A stretch of 64,000 nt of DNA from Triangularia verruculosa (lineage: Eukaryota; Ascomycota; Sordariomycetes; Sordariales; Podosporaceae). The notes under the pieces are model-generated. The model was given only the letters and a program-made list of their open reading frames with translations, was not told the DNA's origin and searched no databases. Below, piece by piece: positions 21,409-32,520 of this stretch. The DNA lies in NCBI GenBank assembly GCA_033296885.1, contig MU863894.1, forward strand, positions 62,001-126,000, in the 5' to 3' direction. The position numbers and the translations under genes were made by a program. Position 1 is the first letter of the stretch. Every line of letters starts with the position of its first letter.

Positions 21409-22665
21409 ATGTCTTCTCATCTCCCTCCCAATTACACCCCCGCGCTCCTCCACCGCTATCTCTCGCATTTCAACCGTGACCAATCCAAGCTGAATGTGAT
21501 CGACCACCATGCTGTCGGCTACGCCACGGTAGAAGAGCGAGCGGCCCGCGCAAAGAAATACAACGAAGTCGCGTCAGACTACTACGATCTCGTCTCGCCT
21601 CTCTACGAGCAGGGATGGGGACAGCGGTTTCACTACACGCCCATCTTCCCGGGCAAGTCGATCGCTGACAGCATGACGGCCTATGAGCACGAATTCGCCC
21701 GCATCGCTCGTCTCAAGCCCGGGATGAAAGTCTTGGACCTCGGCTGCGGCATTGGCGGACCTGCTCGCACCATCACCAACGAAATCGGCTGCCACATCAT
21801 CGGAATCACAAACAGCGCCTGGCATGTGGAGCGGGGCACGCAGTTGACCAAGGAGGCGGGATTGGAAGGCAAGGTCACCCTCATCGAGGGCAATTTCGTG
21901 GTCCGTGAACCCTTTTCCCCCAACAAGAATGCCAGACTCTGACAAAAACCAAGAAACTCCCATTTGAAGACGAATCCTTCAACGCCGCATACTCAGTCGA
22001 AAGTCTTTGCTACGCCCCCGACCCGGCAGAAGTATACCGCGAGATTAAGCGGGTGTTGAAACCAGGGGCACCTTTCACGTTCCATGACTTTGCCATGACG
22101 CAAAAGTTCGACGAGAACAAGACCGAACACGCAAAGATTCGAAACTGGGTCGAGTTTGGCAACGGCATTGTAAAGATGCCGTGGGTGCCCGATATGAGGC
22201 GGGGTGTGCTTTCTGCTGGTGAGACTTGCCTCGCACACCTTTGGGCAGGAAAAGAGATGCTAACAAGAAGCAACGACAGGGTTCGAGCTGCTGGCCGAAG
22301 AGGACATGGCCGGCCGTAGCAAAGGCGCTCCTTGGTACTATGGGCCAGCCGGAGATGTTTCCTGGGCTTGGCGGGTTCCGGGTTGGGACGACTTCTTCAG
22401 AGTGGTCAAAATGTCACCCCTTTTCTTGTTCATCGCCAACAGCATCTACCGAGTGCTGATCTTACTTGGCTTCGCGCCACCCGAAACGTTGACCTTGATG
22501 GATACCATGTGGTACTGCTGTCGTTCGGTGGCCCTCGGAGGAAGGATGGGTATTTTCACTCCAATGTATGTCTTTACATGCCGGAAGCCACTCAAAGGCA
22601 ACAAGGGAAGTGGTTCGGTGGAGCAAAAGCAAGGGCAGAGGAAGGATGAGCTAAAGAAAGCTTGA
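21409..22665 (+). CDS. erg6: Sterol 24-C-methyltransferase (Erg6-like)
   Basis: Three exons: 21409-21900, 21954-22218 and 22280-22665, with introns of 53 and 61 bp; 380 residues, the normal Erg6 length. The sterol-binding region reads YEQGWGQRFHY (YEYGWG in most Erg6), and SAM motif I is LDLGCGIGGPAR from residue 109. Further family motifs are ESLCYAPDP, REIKRVLKPG and the C-terminal TPMYVFTCRKP. The enzyme transfers a methyl group from SAM to C-24 of zymosterol-type substrates in ergosterol synthesis. Exon 1 ends in a weak donor (GTCCGT), chosen because it gives VKLPFEDESF in frame. Many filamentous fungi have two Erg6 genes; I cannot tell which paralogue this is. Confidence 0.88.
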
Positions 22666-23022
22666 AGCGTCTTCAAGATTGCCAGTTGAGGTGAAGCATT
22701 ACCCAGCTCTCCATCAGCTTTGCCAGCAACCTGAATACAAATATCTCAGCCAGCCAACCGCTGCCCATGCCTCCCTTTTACCCGGCAAGAGTTGCAGGTG
22801 ATGACATTTCAACGGTGTGTGTGGCGATGTCTTGGTGAAAAAAACCGTTGCAATCATTTACAATATAACTCCCTAACAATACCCGACCTTGCTGGGGCTG
22901 GCTGGTTCAGGCGGTATCTGTCTGTATCTGTAACTCCAGCATATATGTACCAGCCAATGCTTCTTTCCCCTCATACCATCATAATCAACCATACAAATTC
23001 GCTTCCCCCAATAACCAGGTGC
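22666..23022. other. Convergent 3' flanks
   Basis: About 360 bp between the ends of the Erg6-like gene (+) and the kinesin gene (-). No gene or repeat is seen. Confidence 0.4.
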
Positions 23023-25732
23023 CTAAAACATGTCGTCATCGTCAATCTCGTTCCATCTCTTGGTCTGTAGTCTTCTCATCTTCTTGGGACTGCTGCTCCC
23101 ACCTTGTTGCCGTGTAGACGGTGGCCGTTGGGATTCAGAAGACGAGTCATCCATCCTAAGGTTCTCCAACTTCTGCCTCAACGTAGCCTCCCTTTCTCTT
23201 TCCCTGTCTCGGCGAGTCGGTCTTGGACTGCCACCTCTGCTCCCGTCAGCAGCAAGGACGCCAAGACCCGACCTCTCCCCCAGCGGTCGCCTCTTGCTGG
23301 GGCTCATCCCGGCCACCTCCCGCCGGAGGATCTCATTCTCTCTCTTCAACCTCTCGTTCTCCTGCTCCATATCTTCCATGAGGATGTTCTCCTTGTCATT
23401 GTCCTCTCCGTCAATCTCCTCGTAATCGCTCTGTGGCTGCGTAGAAGGCAGCGACAAAGGCGCAACAGCGAGACTCCTTTCAAAAACTTCAATCTTCCTC
23501 CCCCAGTGTTCTTCTCCGCGTTCCATCTCAATTTGCATCGTCGTCTTCCACCTCGCCATCTCGATCTCGAGTCGTTGCTCAAACTCGTTGGTGCAGTCCT
23601 CGCGAATGGCTTGTTCGAGCTCAATCATCCGGTCTTCCATGCTCAGCAAGTGAGCCTCGGCTTCTTCGCGGGCGGAGCGCTCAGACTCGAGAGCTTGGCG
23701 CAGATATTCCAACTCTTCCGACAGGCGGGCAATCTCGAGCGCCGCGGCCTCCATAGTGCCGCGGTGGGCATCCCCACCGAGGTTAGAACCCGATAGAGAC
23801 GAGAATGCCCGCTGGATGTTGGGGGATGACAGCAGTCCGCTGTGCTGCTGTTGGTTGGAAGAAGAGGACCCAGGAGGGGCAAAAAAGCTCCGGTGGTGGA
23901 TGGACGGTGACGATACCTGTCCCATGGGGGGTGGGCTGGCTGGAGGAGCCGGAGCAGACAGGATAGTGTGGGTTATGCTGGGAACCCGAGGGACTGTCAC
24001 TTCCCTTGCCAACGCGGAGTACCGCAGAATTTGAGAAGTGGCGTTGTAGTCGCCGTGAGGGTCTGCTGTGACAATCATGACCGCCTTCTGCGGATTACGC
24101 TGTCGGGCAGACGGAAATGATGAGGCGGAGGGGAAACAGTTCGAGAAGAGCAGCTCTGTCAGCTTGCATTGGCGGAAGGGGACGAGGTTTGGCTTGTCCT
24201 TGGTTACGGCGTCGCTCTGCATTTGCAAGCATTGGCCGAGATACATCAAGCTCTCGTTGATTTTGCCGGCCTCGGCCAGTGTCGCCCCCGCCGTTTTGGC
24301 ATCTCTGGCTCTTTCGCTGCCGGCAAGGTCGACAATGGTCAAGGTGCTACCACCCCAGGGAAGGTCGCCGTGCTTGCGGCTGGCTCTAGTGCGCTTCTTC
24401 ACTTCGACGCAGAAAAATCCATGGCTTCGTGAACTGACGCTATTGCTGCTTGTCCCCGTAACTCTCCGCTCATGTAGGCCTGCCTCCAGCACCAACAACG
24501 CCTCCTGCAAGCTCCCACAGATAACCTTACGTAGCCCGGCAACAATCTTTCGGTCGGGGGAGGTCTCGGTCGGCTTAAAAAGCAGCGGTCGACGTCGGTA
24601 CTCTTTGGTGGCGCTCGACTTGACTGGAGGTGTCAAAAGGTCAAAGATGCGGTCGTTGTAGACTTCATACATGGATACAACCACGGCATACTCGGAGGAG
24701 GGGTCGCATGATACGGATAAGGCGCTGATATCGGGCTGTTGGGGAAACGCAGATGGGCGGTTTATTCGACGAGCCGAGTTTGGTCCGATGGATTCGCTCT
24801 GCGAGTGTTGTTTAGCAACTGCTTTGGAACGGATTGATGCAGTAGAAGCCATAAAACTCTTGGAAGAAACGGCCTTGACTCCTTGTGCCTTTCGCGGTCT
24901 TGGAACCTTTGGGTCACCTCGATGTTGAGGAGTAACGGGGGGGCTTGGAGGAGCCACCGAGTCCTCGCGGCTGACAATCCGGACACTTGGGGCGCGCTTG
25001 GGCGCTGGCCCCGACATAGCTGTCCTGGAGAACCTTTCTTTATGGGGAGGGAACTGAAGGGGGAATTGAGAAGGGGGTCCTACTAGCATAGGCGTGGGGG
25101 CTCTGGAGCTGCTTTTGAAGGTGGACGGTGCATCGGCATACACGTTCTCAAGGAAGTTCTGAGCAGAGAAAATGAGGGCTTCAGAAGGATCGGAGGAGGC
25201 GATTGACTGCTCGAGGGTGGGGTGGGAGCTGCAGTCGAGCAGGTGGTCGCTGAGGGATCGGAAGATGACATCGAGGGCAAGCTGTATCATGCCGCGCTGT
25301 GACTTTGACCCGAGGATGGTGTGCGACTGTTGGTACCAAGGTTAGCTTTTCTCCTCCTCCCCATCATGTATGGGTCTATTTTCATTCGCTAACCTTGCCT
25401 GATCCAGTGACACCCATGGTTGCAAGCAGAGCGTCAGTGCCATCTCCGCCGTAAGGAGCAAGCACGCCTTCGACGAGGTTTGCAACACCGGTGCAGTGGA
25501 ACACGTCGAGCTGAGTTGCATCTTCCTCGAAAACCTGTGTGAAGGCAAACTTCTCTACGGCACGCCGCCGATCGTTGGGCGGGTTCAGAGTAATGTGGCG
25601 GGCCGCATCACTGTCTTCGTCGGGCTCCTCAACGGCCAGGAATCGTTCTCCACTTGTCGACGCGCTATTGTGGTGCGGTCGAAGCCGCAGATAGACCTCG
25701 AAGAGGTTTTGTGGTGGTCTTGACGCAGCCAT
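23023..25732 (-). CDS. Kinesin-like motor protein, divergent (kinesin-6-like)
   Basis: Two exons, 25732-25394 and 25326-23023, joined across a 67-bp phase-0 intron that falls inside the P-loop after GSGK; 880 residues. The motor shows GVTGSGKSHTILGS (P-loop, residues 107-120), SSRSHGF (switch I) and VDLAGSER (switch II). Unlike most kinesins, the P-loop starts MGVTG rather than YGQTG. A long low-complexity, basic, Ser/Pro-rich insertion of more than 100 residues separates the P-loop from the neck of the motor core; such an insertion is typical of the kinesin-6 (MKLP/Klp9) class, hence my guess. After the motor there is a coiled-coil segment (SEELEYLRQALESERSAREE and onward) and a Ser/Arg-rich tail ending in an acidic DDDDMF. 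A role in spindle midzone or cytokinesis is inferred. Confidence 0.85.
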
Positions 25733-28700
25733 ACCGTGCTTTGCTGGTCGGGAGGGATGGCGCAACTTGTCCTCGGTGATGCGCGAAGTGAAGCACAGGG
25801 GACAGCGCCGAGGAAGACGAAGTGGAGCGGGCTCACGGGCCAGAAGTGCCGGGGTTTGCTGCAATAGTGAGTTGTCAAGTGGAAAGATCGAAACAGAGAA
25901 GATGCATGGAATTTCTGACCAATGCCTGCCCTGAGAAAGCTGCGTCGCCAGGCGCGGCCAAAAAAATGTTTACGCTAGGATCATTCCAGCAACAGTTCCC
26001 CAGGCAACGGCGAATCAGGTACACTATCCATACCAAGAGCCAAACTGGCAGGGAACGCGATGCCTGCCAGGTTAAACTTGGAAAGTCCGATAAGATAAGA
26101 TCTGCCATTAGCCCCTCGATCCCAGAACCAAGCTCCCCACTCTTTTCTTGGGGACATCTGTGCCCCGCCTTTGCAGAGGGGGAAGGAAGACTTGGAAGTG
26201 AGCTCCCATCTCTTGTTGTGCAAGTTTTATATAAGCCTGGGCGGACATGTCTGCGTGACCCTTGAAATGAATTTCCTGGTCTTTGGTTCCGGAGGCTGCC
26301 AGCAACCATTCGTGCGCCTTGCGGCAAGCTCAACACATGTGATTGAGTGGCGGCCAGGAAAGCCCCGCAGCTTCGGCGCAACCGGTTTTCTCTTTACGAC
26401 TTTTTCTCCTCTGTCTAGGACCTCCCGGCGTGGAATCCTCATGACCGCTTTCGGTGTGGATAACGGCTCTCCTTCATTTGTTGAGAATAAGCAGGTGCAA
26501 ATTCGCATGCTGTAAAGCCAATTGGGAAGGTCCGAATTGTCCCCTGAACATCGAGTCATATTGCGCAGTAATATTCGTCCAATGTCTGGTCTTGCCTTGC
26601 TTGCGCTGTAGTCATGGAACCCTTGTGTGACTGTTGCAGTTTACCGCGGTGACGGGCAGGTCGGGAGCCGCAATATTCGTCTCCGTATGAGCAAACACGA
26701 TTCCACGAGCACATTGACGAGAACGCCGCTTGCCACTAGTGATGTCCATGGGGCTGTAGAGGGCGAAGAGCGTATGACATGTCACCCCTTCTTTGGGTCG
26801 AGAATCGAACCATTTCCCGCCACAAGCGAGGCTTCTTTGTTGACTTTCCTCCACCTGGCACAATCTTCTTGAGAGACCCAGAGGGGAAGGAAACCTGGAA
26901 CCCAAATGAAATGACGGCAAGGCGAGTCATTACCCCGCCTACCTAGAGGTCTAGAGTCGCCAGAAGACGTTGCCAGCTGGCAGCTGGAACCAACCAAGCA
27001 CGGCGACATCAGATGGAGACCACTGGAGACCCTCAGCGTGGGATGTAGACACGTCAAAGCAACGCAACGACGACGACTACACTAGATACACGTTTTGCCT
27101 GTTTTGGCGGTGAATACCTCGTCGATACCAGTCAGGCATATATTCTTGCATCAGGCCGGCGTGTACTTACAGATGGCCCTGTGGGGATTAAACTGGGGAA
27201 CATCGTCGAGTAAGTTCCAGTCACAATCATCAACGTAACCGGCATCATACCGTGTGATATGCAACCGCGCTTGACGTGCATCGTTGCCGGCCAGGTCAAG
27301 CAGCCAAGTCAGCAGAAACAAAAAGGGTCTGAATTGCGGGGAAGAGCGGCCGGAGTGCCAGAGAGCGATCGATTATGTGGTGTCGGAGGCTGAGATTCCT
27401 CCTCCCGCCCCCGAATCTGGTAGCGAGCAGCAGGACAGGAGAGGTTCGATGGACATGATGGCACGATGGGCACGGCCAAGGTGACGATGTCCTTTGGTCG
27501 TGCCGCCTGTTACGGTATGGATTTTAATTGTCTCGGTCGCATGCAAGTGGTGCCGCCCTCCATAGTCCCATCCTATCCCTGGCTCCCGCGTCTGCTCATC
27601 ATCACGAACGAGCTGGAAGGGCGATGTCCTGCAGACAGAAAAGAGCGGTGACGGGACGGTCACGGTGACAATGCGCCGGGCCGCGAGACCCCCAATGGAA
27701 GAAAAGGGGGAGTAAAATGGCATCCAACTGCCCGGAAGATCGCAGCGCGTTGGAGGGGCGTGAGGGGCTGCCGTCGATGAGGTTTCCAGCCTGGCGTTGT
27801 AGGTAGGTAGGTCGATGTGCAGACATCCATGCCCGGGGCTCCAGCTGGCAGCTGCCAGAGCGCGGGATTGTAAGAGAGGGGAAAGTGCAGTGGTGGACAC
27901 TTGCACACTTGGAACCAGGGGTCTGCTCTGCTCTGTGGAACTCTATTGCGCCAGCCCCACGTTTTCCGGCTCCAGTAGCAGCCAGGCCAGCCAATCCCAA
28001 GTGCTGCAATCCTGGTCCCACCGTCGAAAAAAGTTTGGTCAAAAGGCAAACGAGTCCCGCCGCTCCCCTCGTTCGACTTTCCCTTCCCTTCCTCAACCAC
28101 ACCACCCCAAACCGCCAGACAACGAAGTCGCACTACCTTTCAGAGACCCAGAACAGATTTACCAGAACTTCGTCGATTTTCAAGATGCCGTCGGCCGTCG
28201 CTGAGCTCTAAGCGCCCACTACGGACGTGTGCTGACCTCGCACGTCCGTAGTCCAGCAGCCTCAGCGGGATATTCAACCTCTGCCCACTCCCTACTCGAC
28301 GAAGTTTTAACAAGACTCATCTGTCTCGAGCCCGTCTCCAGCCTGGGACAGGGTTCAATTGCACCTCCACTGCAGTGAGACGGACAGTCCGCCTCTGATA
28401 TTAACAAGTTCTACCACTCGGCCACCACTCTCAGGCCACGAAGCGATTTCACTCAAAAGTCTAAAATCCGGAGCGGCATTGGACGACTTTGCTATTCCCC
28501 CACCCTCGGCAGTCGACCAATTCACTCACCCTCTTTCCCCCACCTTGATCCACTCCATATTTGGGATCAATTCACTTGCCTACTGTCCCATAATAGACGG
28601 ACTAGGCATTGTATAGCTTCATTGCAGGCTTGCACTGCTAGCTAGACCAGACACGCCTTGCGCTTGCTGCAAGGTTCACCGCCGTTTGAGCCAATCCGCT

Positions 28701-28758
28701 GTGCATCACCCCCAAGATCAACCCACCTCCCGTATCCACCCCTGCATCGCCAAGAACC
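25733..28758. other. Long divergent intergenic region
   Basis: About 3 kb between the divergent kinesin and acidic nuclear-protein genes, the longest gap between two coding genes in the window. I find no ORF with recognisable content; frames of 140-170 codons at 25875-26381, 27373-27906 and 27602-28133 (all -) overlap one another and look like chance. A GTAG repeat is at 27800-27813. The 3' part is pyrimidine-rich and may be an untranslated leader of the plus-strand gene; a strong hairpin at 28218-28252 is listed separately. A non-coding or species-specific gene cannot be excluded. Confidence 0.45.
28218..28252. repeat. Perfect 12-bp hairpin in a probable leader or promoter
   Basis: ACTACGGACGTG at 28218-28229 is matched by its exact reverse complement at 28241-28252, with an 11-nt loop. 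It lies about 500 bp upstream of the ATG of the acidic nuclear-protein gene. It could be an RNA hairpin or a bipartite binding site built around ACGTG/CACGT. Confidence 0.6.
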
Positions 28759-30671
28759 ATGTCTCGAAACGTTCACCAAAAATACCCCTCTGCGCCTCGC
28801 ATCAAGCTCAAGGTCGTCAACAAGAAGCTGCGCAGGCCCTCCGTCACCTCGAGCGAGTCGTCTCTCAACCTGTCCGGCGATGAAGGTTACTCGGGCGTCG
28901 AGGACGTCAGTGAATCTGACAATGAACTCGAAGAGGCAGATGTGGTTGCGGCCGAGGAGGAGCATCTAATCACCAACATGGTGCGGAACCGCCTGTTGAA
29001 AATCCCTCGGCCGCTCGACGAAGACAACGACGCGGATCAAGAAGACGAAGATGAGGAGGATGAGCCTGAAGAAGAGGAGATCGTGGAGGAAAATGCCAAC
29101 GAGGAAGAGGACGACGATGACGACAGCGTTAGCTGGCAGGGTCTGTCCCCGGCACAGGAGTTCGAGGAGGCCATGTTGGCCGACTCTGAGCTGTTGGAGC
29201 AAGACATGACCCCAGTGAAGCGCCATGTTCGGTTCGCCGGCATCGACAGTGACAGCGATAATACAGAATCTGACCTGTCCGAGTCCGATGACGGCAAGCA
29301 ATTCTTTCCCGACATCTTTGTTGATCAAAACGCTCTTGATCCCCAGTTTCGCCGTGAGATTGAGAACGACGGGGGCTCCGATACTGATGGTTCATACTGG
29401 GACTTCAACGGCTCCACTCAGGACTTGTTTGTCGAGACATCAGATATCGAGTTTGAGAATGCCGGTCTCGACTCTACCCCAATGCCTACGCCAAGGGCTA
29501 GTGCCCCTGCAAATATTGTGGCCAGCCATCTATTGACAAGTTTCGCTGCCGAATCCCCGGAGCTGGACGGTTATGAGAGTAAGTTGTTGGACGGTTGTTG
29601 GATCCGAAGTTTTGGCGCTGACGTTTGGATCCTTTTGTCTTCCTAGCCGATGGTGATACGACAGAAGAGGACATCCCAGAGCCCATTGTGCGTAAGAAGC
29701 AGATTCGGCGCCCGGCATCTGTTGAAACCTCGGACTCGGATACACCAAGACCCAGCCGGCACATTCGGGGAAAGCCGAGGCTTGCACGTTTCGACTTGGA
29801 CGGCGATAGTGACAAGCCAGTCGGCGTGATCGACCCCAAAACAGGCAAGATGATGATCTTCACCCGTCAAAAGGCCGATCAGTTGGACTTGGCCCCAGAG
29901 TCATATGATCTCAACTTTGCCCAGACAGACTTGTCGGCTTGCTCTCCCATGATGGCCAACTCGGCCTTCATCATGCTGGGTGCCATGGGCGGCAATCCTT
30001 TGGGTGATTTCTTCGGCACACAGCCCTTTGGACCTGCCGAGGCCTTCTTCCCATATTCTGATGCGTTTACCGGAGAGGAGACAGATGAATCCGAATACTA
30101 CCCCACCCTGGAAGATGAGGGTGAGGATGCCCTCAGACTGGAGGACTTTATTGAGTTTAGGGACAGCTTGTCGGACCAGGAAAACGACGATGAAGACGAA
30201 AACGCTCAGAACTGGAACAATGATCCCAATTCGAGCCCTACGCGGCCCAAGACTTCGGCCAGTTATTCGACTACGGCCACAGCTGGCTACGTCGAGGATG
30301 CCCACCCTTTGCTCACCCACTTCGAGATGAATTCGAATGCCGTTGGCGCCTTCCGCCGTAACCAGGTAAATCAGCAACTGATCAACAGCGAGGTTGCGAC
30401 CCAGGAGTCCCTCGCTTTCTCTGGACCGTACCACATTGGAACCCTCCGAGGCATCAAGACTGGCAGCATGGAAACCGTCACGACCCCCATCACGCCGGTG
30501 CGTAGGCATAAGAAGAACAGCATGGTAGGCTTCGATGGACCTCTTGATTATTCTCCAGGATCCCCGCTCAACCATATTTCACAGAAGAGAAAGGCATCCA
30601 ATAACCTCGCCGACGATAACCTCCATAAGCGCCACCGGAGCATCTCGGACATGGAAGTCTTGCAGCTCTAA
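28759..30671 (+). CDS. Acidic nuclear protein, possibly Ifh1/CRF1-like transcription regulator
   Basis: Two exons, 28759-29578 and 29647-30671, with a 68-bp intron (GTAAGT..CTAG); 614 residues. The N terminus is basic (KIKLKV-like: RIKLKVVNKKLRRPSV), then follow an acidic Asp/Glu stretch (roughly residues 90-125), a Ser/Asp cluster (DSDSDNTESDLSESDD), a motif FFPDIFVDQNALDPQFRREI and SYWDFNGS, and a second conserved block containing DPKTGKMMIF. The C terminus has a basic HKRHRS segment that could be a nuclear signal. The overall layout recalls fungal proteins annotated as Ifh1/CRF1, which coactivate ribosomal-protein genes with Fhl1; that link is from memory of the family and weak. No enzyme motif is present. 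Confidence 0.8.
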
Positions 30672-31818
30672 TCGATCTCACCGGGATTTCCTGTTCTTGT
30701 CGGCCACAGTACAGCAACAACAGTAACGACGGACTGATCACTCGACGACCCCATCAAAACTGGACGCCTGAGAGTGTGGTATTCAAGATGGACGGAAATG
30801 AAAGACATTTACGTTGAAGGACGGCATGGAGGAAGCGGGTCCGGTGATCCTTGGAAGATACGCCGGACACTTCAGCCATCCCTGGCCTCGCCTACCAAAT
30901 CGCAATGCAATGATAATGGAATGTCATACAGCGACTTTCTTTGCCTACTTGTTTCTTTTTTTGTTTCGTTTTTATGGTTACATGCTATGACAAGCGAATA
31001 TTTCATTATACTTTTTTCACATGCTATAGTTATGGGTTCTGTGACTTTACTCTCTTCATCTGTTTTCTACCTGGCTGCGCTTTTGCACCATGGTCTGGGT
31101 TTCTTTTGGGCTGTGATGGGGAAAAGTACCGGTTTCTGGCACTAGGTGTTGCTCATGTCTGACCTTCTCCCGTGTCGTATTATTCTGTTTTCTGCTTTTA
31201 CGTCGAAACGGCTGGTTGGGAAAGGTGGTTTGCAAAAAGAAAAGGAAGCGGGCTTCACATGTCTGGGATTGCAAAATAAAGGAGTTCTAATCTCGGGTGG
31301 AAATCTGGGGTAGACAAACACACCTACACTGTACAGCACACATAAAGGTAGACGGAGACGGTGCGGGTAAATCTGGGATGGATCACATCATTGGCTTGTA
31401 GATCTAGATGACTGGATGATTTGGCATGGACTGTTACGAACTAAAAAGTTGAATCGAAATATTATATCAGTCTGCGAGATACCTTGAATTCATGTGTTGC
31501 CAGACAAGAGTAAAGGAGAGTGATATCAACCCTAGCATGCCACCAATATCCCGACATCCCGAGCAGAGCCAGCCAGGTACCTACTTTGAGATATTACCAA
31601 GATCATTTGACTACCTTTTACCAACACCATTCTCGTTTTGTTCACCCCTCTCTTTTCGACAGCCAAAACAACTTCGCCAGGTTCCCAAACAGTGAGATCT
31701 ACTTCTCAGCCGCCAACGTTTCGTTGAGCCTGGGTTAAAACTCGGCCAACCACGGCCCGTTGAAACCGGAAAGTGACTGATAGAAAAAGCAAAAGCGAAA
31801 AGAGATGCTAATCGATGA
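30672..31818. other. Convergent 3' flanks, no supported gene
   Basis: About 1.1 kb between the convergent acidic nuclear-protein and GPI-protein genes. T-rich tracts near 30950-31060 may contain polyadenylation signals. Nothing else is supported. Confidence 0.4.
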
Positions 31819-32520
31819 TCAGGCAGCGATCGCCATGATAGCAGCGGCCGCCACCACGAGCAGCAAATCACTGCGCAGGGTCATGGGCATGGCAGCCCCG
31901 GTGACCGTGGGGATTGAGGTAGTTTCGGTTGAGCTCTCGGTCGAAGTATCGGTTGAAGCTGAGGTGTCTGTTGCGCCATCATCTGCAGCAGCAGAAGTGG
32001 TGGTGGTGGTGGTGGTGGTGCTGCTGGGGGCAAATGGTGTGACCTCGGGGTTGGTTGCAGTAGTACTGCCGTCGTCGCCCGAGCCGCTGTCAAGTGGCGT
32101 GGTGGTGGATGTGTACCAGCTGGGTGAGGTGGAAATGGTAGGAGAGGTCCAGCTCGAGTCATTGCTGACGATGGCGGTGGCGGTCACGGTGGTGGTGCCG
32201 CCGCCGGTTATGATGGTAGACATCCTTGTCGACGAATCAGTGGTCTCGACAGTGGACAAACTGGCCAAGCCATCATCTCCACCAGGAACTGTGGCAATAA
32301 TAGGCGGCGGCTCGGCGCAAGTGGGAGTGTCATCCAAAGTAACTACATAGGTGGCTGTCTGGGTTTGGGTCTGACGAAGAGTGGTGGTGAGCTCTGCCTC
32401 GTCGTGGTTACGAGGTTGGATTTTGTTGTTCGCCTCGGCACAAGCGACCCCCTGGTGAACTGCTGCGGTCAGACCGCTCAGCAGGGCGACACCCACAAAG
32501 TAAAGATTCCTAGAAATCAT
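31819..32520 (-). CDS. Ser/Thr-rich GPI-anchored cell-surface protein
   Basis: A single exon of 233 residues from the ATG at 32520; the open frame continues upstream to 32673 but the next part does not look like protein. The N terminus is a signal peptide (MISRNLYFVGVALLSGLTAA), followed by a short region with two Cys (VACAEANN and PTCAEPPP), and then about 130 residues that are mostly Thr, Ser, Ala, Pro and Asp, including a run of eight Thr. The C terminus has a small-residue omega region followed by a hydrophobic tail (LLLVVAAAAIMAIAA), the signature of GPI addition. Such proteins sit in the plasma membrane or wall and are heavily O-mannosylated; no specific function can be given. Confidence 0.82.
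   Translation of the reverse strand: MISRNLYFVGVALLSGLTAAVHQGVACAEANNKIQPRNHDEAELTTTLRQTQTQTATYVVTLDDTPTCAEPPPIIATVPGGDDGLASLSTVETTDSSTRMSTIITGGGTTTVTATAIVSNDSSWTSPTISTSPSWYTSTTTPLDSGSGDDGSTTATNPEVTPFAPSSTTTTTTTTSAAADDGATDTSASTDTSTESSTETTSIPTVTGAAMPMTLRSDLLLVVAAAAIMAIAA
31997..32020 (-). repeat. GTG/CAC microsatellite coding for poly-Thr
   Basis: About eight tandem GTG triplets on the plus strand encode the poly-Thr run of the GPI-anchored protein on the minus strand. Length variation between strains would change the stalk in steps of one residue. Confidence 0.7.

Noticed and set aside
3212..22665. A secondary-metabolite cluster built on the P450, monooxygenase and methyltransferase genes
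   Set aside because: No polyketide synthase, peptide synthetase, terpene cyclase or pathway regulator is present; the P450 is a fatty-acid hydroxylase fusion and the methyltransferase is Erg6-like, with unrelated genes between.
25875..26381. 168-codon minus-strand frame upstream of the kinesin
   Set aside because: Overlapped by open frames on the other strand, no domain, signal peptide or plausible composition; treated as chance.
29901..30575. 224-codon minus-strand frame
   Set aside because: Antisense to exon 2 of the acidic nuclear-protein gene, with no domain of its own.
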